Source: Symsagittifera roscoffensis (Eukaryota > Xenacoelomorpha > Acoela > Convolutidae). From it: a stretch of DNA of 64,000 nt. The DNA lies in NCBI RefSeq assembly GCF_963678635.1, contig NC_087062.1, positions 84,154,012-84,218,011 of the forward strand, written 5' to 3'. Every line of letters begins with the position of its first letter. Within the stretch, counting starts at the first letter, position 1. Position numbers and translations under genes: made by a program. This document shows positions 10,433 through 20,665 of this stretch, one piece after another. The notes beneath the pieces are model-generated. The model was given only the letters and a program-made list of their open reading frames with translations, searched no databases and was not told the DNA's origin.

Positions 10433-10481
10433 ACAATTATAATGGTCCTATTGTTTTTTTTCTACACTTGCGAGAGTTAGT

Positions 10482-10746
10482 GTGTCAGTACGAACCTTCT
10501 TTTTTTCTAACCTAACTCGCAAATAAAAGTTTTCACTTATATAAAAACATCAGTGTAGCGTTGGAAATTGCACAGCATCTGTTCTCTGCTGTTTTTAGTG
10601 GTTAGTGCGTGAGATTCATAAGCTGTAGGTCGTAAGTTTTAATGTGAGATGTAGACGAATTTTTACTAATTAGTGGCTTATTTCTACTTTTTATTATTGC
10701 ACTTTATAGAGTTTTTTTGTCGTGTTATCGCTAGTGTTTGTCTCGC
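10482..10746 (+). mobile_element. tRNA-derived SINE, copy 1 (tRNA head damaged)
   Basis: Shares the family order TACGAACCTTCT, CTAACCTAACTCGCAA, TTTTCACTTAT, GCATCTGTTCTCTGCT, GGTTAGTGCGTGAGA, GGCTTATTTCTACTTTTT, TTGCACTTTATAGAG and CTAGTGTTTG with three other copies in this window. The first part of the tRNA box A is missing here. Confidence 0.75.
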
Positions 10747-11080
10747 TTAAATTATTAACTAAATTAACTAATTAACTATTGGCACTTTGGTTTGATATCT
10801 GTTTTTTTAAAATTCTTTTCAAATTCATTTGCCAAAAGGAAGGCAAAACAAATGCGCTATCCAGTTAAGAATTTTCATATGGAGCAAAAAACTTGAATGC
10901 TTTAAGTTTGAAAGTAGGTTTTAGTTATTATATTTCAAGCGGAATTTTAAAATGATCTATTGCTCAAGCAGCATAAAACCAAGCGTCTGAGAATCAAAAT
11001 ATACTGACTGCCGGAGTCGCGTCAACGTGTTGTGAGATAGTCAACTAAGGGTATGATTTTTTTTAAACTAGTGGTCTTGT

Positions 11081-11432
11081 GTTAGTGTATTAGTGCAAAC
11101 CTTCTGTTTTATCTAAGCTTACTGGCAAATAAAATTGTTCATTGTTTTCACTTATTTAGTGGCACTTTTGCTACAATCACAATCTGTAGCATTAGAAATT
11201 TCATAGCATCTGTTCCCTGCTTTATTTGCGGCTAGTGTTTGTGATTTTTTAAGCGTCCGTGAATGATAAGTGCGTGAGACTCATAATCTCTGCTGCAGAT
11301 CGAATCCGAGACGTAGCCGAACTTTAACTAATTCGAGGCTTATTTCAATTTTTTATTATTGCATTTTATATAGCTGCTTTGTCGTGCTCTCACTAGTCTT
11401 TGGGAAGCACATCTTTGCCTCTGTGTTACCTT
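11081..11432 (+). mobile_element. tRNA-derived SINE, copy 2
   Basis: Same family as 10482. The head reads AAGCGTCCGTGAATGATAAG then TGCGTGAGACTCATAATCTC and GATCGAATCCGAG, the last being a good Pol III B-box. It ends near TTTGCCTCTGTGTTA, which also ends copy 3. Confidence 0.8.
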
Positions 11433-12749
11433 GGCGATCAGCACGGGTGTTGCAACCTGGTACAATTAAGTAAGAAAGATAAACATTTTCAATTTCTTGA
11501 AAATTTAAATAGAAATAGCATCTTATAAGTTAGATAGAAATTAGGTGGATTGCGTTTCAAGCAGTAACAATTTTTTCAATTCAGTTGCAAAAATTGCTCA
11601 TTTTTTGGATTTGTATTTTTTGTCTTTGTTTCCGTTGGTTAATTTTAGTTTTTTGAAATGCTATTTATTTATTTGGATCGATTTTTTTATTCGCCTATTT
11701 TCCAGTAAGGATTTTATTTTGATTCAAACATTATTCTATAATTGAAAACTTAGAATACCGATTTTGAAAATTCCGTTTTTGATAAAAGGTTGCAGCTTGT
11801 TATACATGTTATAGCAGCTTGTTTACTTTAAATTGCGTAGTTCCGAGGGCAAAATATATGCTCTTATGTGTATCAGTTTGATTGAATGTGACAAAAAATT
11901 TTTTAACATTTAGTTTGGGCTTAAATTTTGTCGCTTTAGTTCCCGCTGGGTAAATAATTCTCTATGCTTTTTAAGGCTTTTAAATAATCTGATACAACGA
12001 TAAAAAAATTTTAGGTGTAATTGTTTGTATGTCATTTTTTTCAATTTAATTTTCAGAAAAAAGAGTTCTATCTTTTTTTCTAGCCACTATCATAGTACGC
12101 AATGTTTTTATAGCGTAATTGTTGAAAAGCTTCGTTTCGCATGTGTGTATTGCCACCGGCTACCTTAAACCGCGGTAGTTGGCTAAGTAGTCTTCGACCG
12201 ATCGAAGAAGTTTTGGTAGTTAAACGACTGATTTTTTGTTTTGGTACTAACTAGACTGATTTTGTACCTGTGAATACCCACCATTTTAAGCATTCTCAGC
12301 GATTTAAAAAAATAGCCCGGGTTTTCTCTGGTTGGGATATTTTAATGAAACAATTATTAATCATAAAAGGTTCTTGAAATTTAAAGAGCTTCACATGATA
12401 TATTTATTTCGAAATTAGAAACTGATTAGAAAATTCGATTAATTTCTTGGTTTCCATGAGTTCATTGACACTTTTCTTACTTCTTTTGTCTATGTTAGAT
12501 TTGGTGCTACTATTACTGGTGCTTGGATTCTGTCTTACTCCAGATCAAAAATTTCTCTAGTACATTTTATTTTCCAAAAAATCAATATATTGCTTAAAAT
12601 CTTTGTTCTGTAACTTAATAAGATCCTTAAGTTTTATTCAGCTTAGTTCTGTATGCGTTCCAAGTATTCAGAGATACACACACACTTACAAAAAATGTAA
12701 CATGATATTTACAAGATATTTTACAGATTGGTAGGACCATGTCACAAAG
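11433..12749. other. Intergenic, between the convergent FIG4 and FolB-FolK genes
   Basis: AT-rich sequence with no supported gene. A T-rich 66-codon ORF near 11545 has no protein-like composition. A CA run is present near 12678. Confidence 0.5.
12566..12571 (-). terminator. Possible poly(A) signal AATAAA of the FolB-FolK gene
   Basis: On the minus strand AATAAA lies about 180 nt past the stop codon of the fusion gene. It suits a eukaryotic transcript, but AATAAA is common by chance in such AT-rich DNA. Confidence 0.4.
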
Positions 12750-13631
12750 CTACAGATCACATGTTTTGAAGTAATCGCTTGGTTTAGTCAAGCCCGTTTT
12801 TTTCTGCGCAGCCCCTAAGATAGTATCTGCCAACTCGGAGTCGTACAAATCTGGCATGACGTCACTGAGTGGCACAAGTACATGGGCAAACTTTTTGACC
12901 TCTTCTACGTCCAGAAATGCGTTATCCGAAAACTCGTTGCCAATTTTTCCCGCAAACGTAATATCTAAATCAATTTCTCGGGCTGCAAATTTGTCATTTG
13001 GATCTCGAATGCGACCAAGCGTGGCCTCAATTTTTCGGAGCTGACATTTAGCCATGAACATGTCCATTCGTGTTGTGATCAAACAGCATGCGTTGATGAA
13101 ATCTTCTTTATTCGGGTCGATTTCTCCATTTTCGCCAATGCTTTTGGTCATATAATATTTGGAGATTTTTTCAGTTGAGTCGAAAGATTGCTCGATTTTT
13201 GTTATTGCTGATTGGATATTTAATTTAGCATTTTTATTCGATCCGATCGAAATTGCTAGTTGATTGATTGGATAATCTTCTAGACTTCTTGAAATGGTAA
13301 TTGAAGACTGTTGCGCAAACCGAATTGCTCCTGGTTTTTCTAGTAATACTTTCACTGCATTTATTTTCCGTGAGAACGTTAAGCACAAAAATGCTATACG
13401 GTTAGCGGCTGTTTCGATAAGGTTGAATTTTGAGCCTTCGAAATCGGAGATAACAGTCTTGGTAAGTTTCTTTAAATCGACGCCTTCATTCATGTCGTCA
13501 TTTCGAGCAGCAGTTTTGATGCAAGTGGAAATTTCTAAAGTTGCGAGAAGTTCCTGTAGTTTTCCTATCTCATGTGGACTGAATCCACACTCGAAACGCA
13601 GTCGGAGTCTTTTTACAGCAAGAATGTCCAT
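12750..13631 (-). CDS. folB-folK: Dihydroneopterin aldolase-HPPK fusion (FolB-FolK), folate synthesis
   Basis: An intact 293-aa ORF on one exon. Residues 1-116 match FolB, which converts 7,8-dihydroneopterin to 6-hydroxymethyl-dihydropterin. Expected active-site Glu21 (GFSPHE) and Lys99 (EKPGAI) are present; the usual Tyr near 53 is Leu. Residues 123-277 match FolK (HPPK), which pyrophosphorylates that product: ISIGSN (128-132), EDFINACCLITT, IEATLGRIR (201-209), AREIDLDI with Arg218, Asp221 and Asp223 for Mg-ATP, and HVLVPLSDVMPDL. The family's His and Arg between the DLD motif and the PL motif are not evident, and the usual Trp before the DLD arginine is Phe215. The two domains catalyse consecutive steps. 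No DHPS domain follows, unlike fungal Fol1. The ATG at 13631 is chosen because translation from it gives the canonical FolB start MDI. A pyrimidine-rich TTCAG acceptor-like site lies 10 nt upstream, which argues against bacterial contamination. Animals normally lack this pathway. Confidence 0.88.
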   Translation of the reverse strand: MDILAVKRLRLRFECGFSPHEIGKLQELLATLEISTCIKTAARNDDMNEGVDLKKLTKTVISDFEGSKFNLIETAANRIAFLCLTFSRKINAVKVLLEKPGAIRFAQQSSITISRSLEDYPINQLAISIGSNKNAKLNIQSAITKIEQSFDSTEKISKYYMTKSIGENGEIDPNKEDFINACCLITTRMDMFMAKCQLRKIEATLGRIRDPNDKFAAREIDLDITFAGKIGNEFSDNAFLDVEEVKKFAHVLVPLSDVMPDLYDSELADTILGAAQKKTGLTKPSDYFKTCDL

Positions 13632-14480
13632 TAAATTGAAGCTGAAGAACACGAATATTAAAAAGATAAGTAAGTGTTTTCACAGCGTTTATTAACCAAG
13701 ATAAATTAAGAAATTAAGTGTGGAAATTAGTGAAAAACAGAAATCTGAGTCAAAATGAGCAGTTTCACGTTCAGATTTGGCATTAACTATAATACTGACC
13801 GAGATTATGAAATTAAGTGAATTTAGTTTTAACTTAGTTTTATCGAGTTAAGTTTTAACGAGTTAACTTAATTTGCTATGTGTTGATTATCTGGAATCAG
13901 CATGCACAAATGTGGTATCTCGTTTATATTCAAAAGGCATGTTGATACTCATAATCATTATCCTTCAATAAGAATAAGTGAAGTCATCTAAAGAGTTGAT
14001 CGATGTCACTTGTCAAATTTGCAGATAATATTTTCCAACTTTTTTTATTGCACCCGGTCCTGCTCAGTGCCGGACCAACCGTTGGGGGGGGGGGGGATGA
14101 TGTCATCCGTTTCGCCGCAGCCGGTCCTCCTACCTTGAGGAGGCGAATGACACTGGGACCCCTCCAAAGGCCGCTAGTCTTATGTGTCGGTTCAGTTTGC
14201 GTTTTTTAAATAGCATTTATTTATCTGGTACTAATTTTAATAGGCTTACATTAGGAAACATGCTTTTTTTATGTAAAAATATTTTACTATAATTTGAAGT
14301 TTTGTAATTTGTCATTTTAACAAGTCTGACTGAACGTTTTTTTTTAAACTTTGTTTTTCGATTAAGCACTGAATGTTTTTTTAAAATTTGTTTTTCGATT
14401 AAGGGGTTTCGGCTTTTGTTTTCATTGGTTAAGTCAACTTAGACTGCGTAGTTACATTCAATTGTTTAAATTAGCCTCAG
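13632..14480. other. Upstream region of the FolB-FolK gene, then AT-rich spacer
   Basis: The first 70 bp read on the minus strand hold TTTTTAATATTCGTGTTCTTCAG, a good splice-acceptor shape ending 10 nt before the ATG. Further right is AT-rich spacer with repeated GAGTTAA/TTAACTT words near 13790-13875 and a 13-base G run at 14084-14096 followed by a GC-rich patch. Confidence 0.45.
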
Positions 14481-14806
14481 CTTAGTGTATTGTTACGAAC
14501 CTTCTTGTTTTTCTAACCTAACCCGCAACTAAAAGTGTTCACTTATTTGGATATTTCACAGCATTGCAAATTGCATAGCATCTGTTCTCTGCTTTATTTG
14601 TTTCTAGTTTTTGGCTTATAACTATTAGGCCTCTGTGGCTGAGTGGTTAGTGCGGGAGACTCATAATCTCTAGGTTGCAGCTTTGAATGTCAGCCGAATT
14701 TTTTGCTAATGCGAGGCTTATTTCTACTTTTTTTATTGCACTTTTAGAGCTGCTTTTATTTTCGTGTTCTGGCTAGTGTTTGCGAAGCGAAAGTAGCCTC
14801 TGTGTT
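14481..14806 (+). mobile_element. tRNA-derived SINE, copy 3 (best tRNA head)
   Basis: Full family order as at 10482. The head at about 14629-14690 reads GCCTCTGTGGCTGAGTGG, then TTAGTGCGGGAGACTCATAA and TCTCTAGGTTGCAGCTTTGA, matching the A-box TGGCTGAGTGG of a Ser/Leu-type tRNA with a weakened B-box. The tail ends AGTAGCCTCTGTGTTATT. Confidence 0.85.
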
Positions 14807-15869
14807 ATTTTTTGGCATATTTTGTAAGAGGACTTTAAGACAAAATCAACGCAAATAAAAGAAAGATTTTGATAGATCAATTTTTTTTTGAACTTTTTAA
14901 AAAAAAATGTTTTTTTTTTCTGCGGATTTCATCTCTATTTCCCTCGATTAGATTGTCATGCTATGCATGTCTCATAGCGCAAGTAGTGCAATGTTTCTTT
15001 TCGCCTCTGAAAGGCGCAGGTAATTCAGTTGAAAGATTTAGTTTTTTTATTTTTATTATTTTTCAAGAAAAAAAAACAGTTTTTTGAAGTCTTTTCGATT
15101 TTCGGTTCAACTGCAAGTAGTGATAGTCATTCAGTTATCGCATGTGGTGAGAAGCTCTACTCCGCTTCAGTGTACAATTGCGCTGGCAGTTAGCAAGAGT
15201 TATAAAACTAGAATATAGACTTTCGGTTCAAGAACTTGTTTAACAGAATCACTTGTATCTAGGTTCATAATGAATTTTCTTTCAAACGGAAAACATTTTG
15301 CTTCAAATAGAGTTGTCGGCCAATTATTTGTCTGCTTATCTGCTGTCGGCTTAGTTGTCAGATCTTTGAATAGTTTTTTTTCGCTGCGCGGAGTTTTCTT
15401 TATTATTGCTTTTAGTGTTTGACTTACTCCTGTAATATGTAATTTTACATACTTTGACTTCGCATTTTCTTTGTTTTTTTTGTTTCGCTAAAAAAAAAAT
15501 TCTAATTCAAATATTTTTGGCCTATTTTTAATCGTCTTAATGACTTAATTTTGGGCCGTATCAAGGATTTCAACACTCCCTTCGGCTCTTTTTAAGTTGG
15601 TTGCATGTTTATCAACCGGTTTGTTGAAGTTTCGATTTTTTTGTTATTGGAAAGTTTTTGTTTTTCTCGGAAGCTTCACTGAATTTCAAAAAAGGGGTAT
15701 ACATTGACAGAGCACTTACTCCCCTCTGAGCCTGTTTACTCTCCCAGAGTCTTCTTTTTAACCCTTCTGTCTACAGCCTTCGAAAAAGTTTCTGGGGGAA
15801 TACTTTACCCATATTTTTCTCTTTTTTTTCGTTTTCTCGTAAGCTACTTCTCTCATATTTGAGTTTTTT
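14807..15869. other. Intergenic, decayed repeats
   Basis: No gene. It carries a GTCGGC...TTTGTCTGCTTAT block near 15316-15350 that recurs near 20700 and relates to the TCGGCYTATGTTATAT family listed at 21020. Confidence 0.45.
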
Positions 15870-16920
15870 GTTTCAATGATTAGAACGGTTCGAAAAATTT
15901 CCTGCATAGGCGGCTCTGATCAAATTTTTTCACTCGTAAAATTATGGTCCTCGGAATAGTCAATTTTGGCAAATTTTGATTTTCGGCCGTTTTGTGAATC
16001 TTCTTGATTTTTCTCAAAAAACTAATCTTTCAAGTCCGATTTTGTGGGGACAATGGAGATAACGGAAAGTAGGAAGATGCCCTGTATTAGTAACCACTCA
16101 CAAAGTTTCATACACAAAAAGTTATCGCCCTCGGAAAATGTTTTTGATTTTTTGAACGTTCTTAAACTTTTGAATGTTCTCGAAAACTTTCCTGCCATAT
16201 CTGAAATTTTGGTGCCCATTCGAAAAAAGGGTGGTGAGAAACTCATTTGTTTATGCGACTACGCCTAAATTTTTCTCACACCAAAAGTTATGCCTCTCAG
16301 AAATTTGTTTTTTGACCGTTTTTTTTTTCTCGAAACCTACCCTTCTAAATCTGACATTTTGGGTTCAATTGAAATATCATTTTAGGTGAATTCCTTTTGC
16401 GTAAGCAGCTATGCCCTATTTTTTCACTCAAAAGCTATGATTCTCAGACAGATCAAATTTTTGATTTCTTGACCGTTTTTTGGACTTTTCTCGCTAACTA
16501 TCCTGCCAAATCTGATATAATAGGTTCAATCGAAACAACAGGTTGTTGAAAACCCACGTTTATAAGTTGCTATAAAGAAAGTCATGGTCTTGAAACAAGT
16601 TAAAGTTTTAAAACTGACAGTTTTTTGGAAATTTTTTTACTTTAGTCGAAAACTATCGCGCCAATTCCCAGGTTTGTTCAATCGAGAAACCCGGTGTTGG
16701 TAATGTTCTCTGCTTAATCGGTCTTAAACCGCTTTTCGCAGAAAAAAAATGCGGGATTTTCGAAAGTCTTTTGGCCGTTTTTTAGAACTTTTGACCGGTT
16801 TTTAGAAATTTTTTTTTAATTTTCTGAAAATTTATTCAATCAAACCTGAGATGAAAAGTTCAAATGAAAAACCGGTGGCGATAATTGTTCCTGCAGAAGC
16901 GGAGAATCCTTATTTTTAGC
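15870..16920 (+). repeat. Degenerate tandem array, ~150-165-bp monomer
   Basis: The blocks CTCGAAAACTTTCCTGCCA, AATCTGACATTTTGGG, TTCAATCGAAA, CACTCAAAAGTTATG, CCTCAGAAA and TTTTTGACCGTTTTTTGG recur in this order. Landmark positions of the CTGCCAAATCTGA block are about 15900, 16027, 16191, 16342, 16502, 16652 and 16830, giving roughly 125-180 bp spacing. Monomers are strongly diverged, so the array is old. Small ORFs inside it come from the repeat. Confidence 0.75.
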
Positions 16921-17214
16921 AAGAAGAAATTAAACCTCTCTGTGAAAATAAATTATCTCAAAATTTTATACTCCTCTCACTTATTTTAGTAGAGAAACAA
17001 CTGAGGTTTTGGACAAAGTCCAGTTTTCGATATCACATTTTTTTTGTCGCATCAGTATAGCAAAATCATTCAATATCTAGCACGTACCTCCAGTTTCAGC
17101 TGGGCTCCTAATTAATTTTATCGTTACATGCGAAAATTATGGTTCAACTAGTTTTTTCAACATGCAAATTTTTTTTTGACTTGTTTTTTTCTATGTTTGT
17201 GTTTGTGCTTCGCC

Positions 17215-17290
17215 TCTGTTTGTATGTTTTTATGCGTGTATGTATGTATATATGTATGTATACATGTAAGTACGTATGTACATAAGTATG
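17215..17290 (+). repeat. GTAT/ACAT-rich microsatellite
   Basis: Interrupted runs of TGTATG, TATATGTATG and TACGTATG over about 75 bp, directly before the hAT-like sequence at 17291. Confidence 0.8.
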
Positions 17291-17640
17291 CAGGGGCGGA
17301 TTTAGGGGTGGCGGAAACCCCCTCCTCACTGATTCAACCCCCTGCTGACCCAAAGGGCCCACTTTGGTTCTTTTTAAGAAATCCATTTTTGGCCAACCGA
17401 CCCTAAAATTTTTTTAAAGACGCCTTGGGCGCCAATATATACAAAATTTGAGGGGAACTGCGCGCCGAATAAACCTGATTTTTATGTCAAAATTTTCCAA
17501 AAAGTGCCCAAAAACGGCGCAGAAAATTTGGGAAAAACAGCGTCTTTTTAGTGCTGTTGGAGAGCTCGGAAAATCAATTTGGTCGACCGAAAGAAAAAGG
17601 TCGCCAAAATTTTTTTGAAAAACCACCCCTGGCTGATGAC
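17291..17640 (+). mobile_element. hAT-like repeat beginning CAGGGGCGGATTTAGG, copy 1
   Basis: CAGGGGCGGATTTAGG resembles the CAGNGGCGGATNTAGG start of many hAT-type terminal inverted repeats. Inside, AACCCCCTGCTGACCCAAAG, GGCGCC, and TGTCAAAATTTTCCAAAAAG are shared with the copies at 28842 and, inverted, 35598. I cannot place the right end. Confidence 0.6.
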
Positions 17641-17884
17641 TTCTGGCTGAATGGCCTGACTATTTTCAGATCGCGCTTTTCTTTTCTTAGGGAAACTTTT
17701 TGTGGACACCCGTCGCAAGGAACTATGAGTTGGGGTAAGAGTACCGCAAGAAAAATGCTCAGTAAACTAAGTGTGTTATCATAAAAAGACTTTTCGGATC
17801 TACTTTAAAATTTCCACTCATTTCAAGAAGGAGGATGTTAAGTAGCTAGAAAAATATTCGACCAATCAGAATGCAGCAAAATAA

Positions 17885-17975
17885 GAATTTCCAATAGAAA
17901 CCGCTATCGCTATTTCACTGTATTTATTTATAGGGGTGGTGTTTCTTAAGAAGATACCATAGGGGAGGGGGAGAT
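17885..17975 (-). repeat. Dispersed ~85-bp repeat, inverted partner near 27528
   Basis: Reverse-complemented, this reads CCCCTATGGTA, then CCCTATAAATAAATA, then AGTGAAATAGC, the same order as plus-strand 27528-27600. Confidence 0.6.
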
Positions 17976-18235
17976 TGTTCACTCACGCCTGTTCAGTCGT
18001 GATTTGGATTCCAACAAGATAATTCGAAAAATTGTCTCGAGAAAACCGGTGTGAGTGTTTTTTTTTCAGACTGATTATCAACAGGCAAAGGAATAATGTT
18101 ACTAATTTCAAAATCACTTTCGAGAACGTTTTCTAGCACATCAAGTTGTTTTTTCTCCAATTTTGAGCTCAACCCATTACTGCTACCCAAAATACCAGCA
18201 AAAAATAAAAATGTATTTTTTAAAAGTTAAAATTG

Positions 18236-18277
18236 TTCGCACGCTGTCTAAATTCTGTTATTTAGACAGCGTGCGAA
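18236..18277. repeat. Perfect 18-bp stem-loop
   Basis: TTCGCACGCTGTCTAAAT (18236-18253), loop TCTGTT, and its exact reverse complement (18260-18277). It may be a collapsed pair of terminal inverted repeats from a small DNA transposon, or encode a short hairpin RNA. Confidence 0.9.
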
Positions 18278-18540
18278 TACTAGTAAGCATTTCGATCACA
18301 TTAAAACTCAACATTTACTGATGAAAAAACCGTAATTTTTGGCACAAAGTTTCTTTTCTTGGAAGGGTGGTAGATTTTCTGGCGGGTGTTTTGGCGTTAC
18401 TTTTTAGGCTCAATGCTGTTTGGCTCAAAATTTGCCGTTTTGGTGTTTTAAGCTCTATGGTTGATATCGTCATTAATACGTTGAAAATTTCAGCTAACGT
18501 GTATTTCTGTTGTTTTCTGACCGCTAAATATAATTTTTTT

Positions 18541-19533
18541 CCACGTGTTATAGCGTGATTTTTTTTCTGAATGGACATTTTGGAGACTAATGTTGATTTT
18601 GCTACAGTTAATGCTCTCATAAAGTTAATACAATTTTTGTGATAATGCATGCCAATAAGACGTAAATTTAACGACAATATAATCTAACTCTATAGGTCAG
18701 ATATTTCTACGACGGATATTTCCAGAGCTCTGATATGTTTTTTTTTACGCATTCAGTTATAATACGAGTCGACTTTTTTCCAATCGAAATCACTTAAAAA
18801 GCTTACTTTGGTAGCAATTTTTTCTGAATGGACATTTTGTAGACTAATGTTGATTTTGCTACAGTTAATGCTCTCATAGAGTTAATACAATTTCTGTGAT
18901 AATGCATGCCAATAAGACGTAAATTTAACGACAATATAATCTAACTCTATAGGTCAGATATTTTTACGACGGATATTTCCAGAGCTCTGATATGTTTTTT
19001 TTACGCATTCAGTTATAATACGAGTCGACTTTTTTCCAATCGAAATTACTTAAAAAGCTTACTTTGGTAGCAATTTTGCTGCCTGGCATTAGCAATGGCA
19101 TAGACAATTGAATGGCAGCTGTTTATCCGGGTTATTGGTGTCAAGTGTTTTGTGAAATTCAACAGCTCTCTGCGCAGATGCGAGGACGTGAGACTCTTGA
19201 TATCCTTCGTTTCCTGCTCATGCTGAAATGTTCATTATTCCAGCCTTTTTTGCATTAGTTTTCATTATTTCAGTTTTGAAACCATTTTTTGGCGTTTTCG
19301 CAAAATTCGCCTCTGTGTTAAAAACATGCTAGATTTAAATTCGAAATTCAAGTTAGATTCTAATTTAAAGGTTTAATTTAGGTTTCATAATTGCGCCATA
19401 CCTTTCGGCTATTTTTGAAACGAACTACCACTAAGAGTTTAAAAGCCCCCTCAGAAATCATAAATTTTGGCAAAACCCATCATTTTCGTCAAGCTGTTGA
19501 TTTTATTTTAAAAAATCACGCTATAACACCTGG
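18541..19533. mobile_element. ~1-kb element with 24-bp inverted ends and an internal duplication
   Basis: The ends 18541-18564 and 19510-19533 are inverted copies (core GTGTTATAGCGTGATTTTTT) with one mismatch in 24. Between them a 257-bp segment is tandemly duplicated (18569-18825 and 18826-19080) with few differences, so the duplication is recent. No transposase ORF is present. A non-autonomous DNA transposon is the simplest reading. Confidence 0.65.
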
Positions 19534-20588
19534 AAATTTAGTAACACATTGAGGTATGTAAGCAAGCAGCAAAGTTAGTTGCAAGCTGAGAATTTCAATG
19601 AATTAATGTCAGTTTCAACCATGCAGCATATGGGACCTAAACGATAAAATTTGAACCAAAAAAGCATTGAGCCAAAACCCCAATCTGCGTTCTTTGCAAG
19701 AAATTAATTTTCGAACCAAAAATTGCTGCTCTTAGATAATCAATGAATATCAAGTTACTACGTATTCGGAGAGCTAACAAAAGTTTTCGATGCAGTGCAA
19801 GAAGCAGTTTTTTTCCTTATGCTTGAAGTTGAAATTGTTTTCCGGTAAAAAAATTAAATGCCGGAATTTTGTTTGTCTGTGGCAAGCAATTTCCATCTAA
19901 ATTGCATCAAAGAATTTTTGTTCATTGAAGCTTACGGGAGACTTCAAATTGTGTTTATAAAATCGACCTTTTGTCTGCTTTTTCCCGCTTCATAAGTTTT
20001 GTTCCGTTGCTAATTTGATATTCAAATGTTTTGCTTGGTATGTTTACCCTGAATGAACTTTTATCGATACTTCAAAAATTTTGGTAGACTGCGTTTTTTT
20101 CCATTATTTTTCACTTTGTTCGTCGGTTTTTATGTTTGTTGTATCGCAGGTAAAGCGAAGCTCCGCTTTGCGTCTGTGTCTAAGTTTTCTTTTCAAAATT
20201 TTTAAGAGTCTTAAAAAAATCTCAATGAATGAATCTGCCGCTGTAAAACATATTATACACAGCGAAACGGAGGTGTGCAGCCCATGCAGTATAACTCAAA
20301 CATAGCACTAGAGCGAGCTGAAAAAGCTTAGTCAAAGCCAGATTCGTTTTCTAGTTGAGTAATGGTTGTCCAACCTTAAATTAGGTTACTAATGACACAG
20401 TTGTAAAATTTATGCATCTCAAAAATGTGCTATATATTTTTTTCGGTTTAATGTTTTATTATCCTTGCGACGAGGAAGGGTATTACAATCAGGAACAAGT
20501 CTTTTTTATGTTATAAACTTTATTTACAAAATGGTCAGAATCTAAAATGGTGATTTAGGTTCAGTTCATAATGAATTCATTCTTTTAG
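19534..20588. other. Intergenic, no gene seen
   Basis: AT-rich. A GTATCGCAGGTAAAGCGAAG block followed by CTCCGCTTTGCGTCTGTGTC near 20141-20181 recurs near 25697-25735 and resembles the SINE tail. No ORF has protein-like composition. Confidence 0.4.
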
Positions 20589-20660
20589 CGTCGCAAGATC
20601 ACCTGGTCTGGTGGTAACGATTGCGCCTGGGATGGCAAAGGTTCGAATCTGATAGGACCT
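20589..20660 (+). mobile_element. tRNA-like sequence, probable SINE head of a second family
   Basis: ACCTGGTCTGGTGGTAACGA contains an A-box-like TGGTCTGGTGG, and GGTTCGAATCTG is a near-perfect B-box about 30 nt on. Flanks do not form a clear acceptor stem, so a SINE head or tRNA pseudogene is more likely than a working tRNA. Confidence 0.5.
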
Positions 20661-20665
20661 GTTTG

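Noticed and set aside
12750-13631. Folate fusion considered as bacterial contamination
   Set aside because: It lies between eukaryotic genes and SINEs in the same contiguous AT-rich DNA, and has an acceptor-like site upstream and an AATAAA downstream; reads would still be needed to close the question.
18315-18677. 120-codon minus-strand ORF
   Set aside because: Its upstream part lies in the duplicated 257-bp transposon segment and it crosses the element's end; no recognisable domain.
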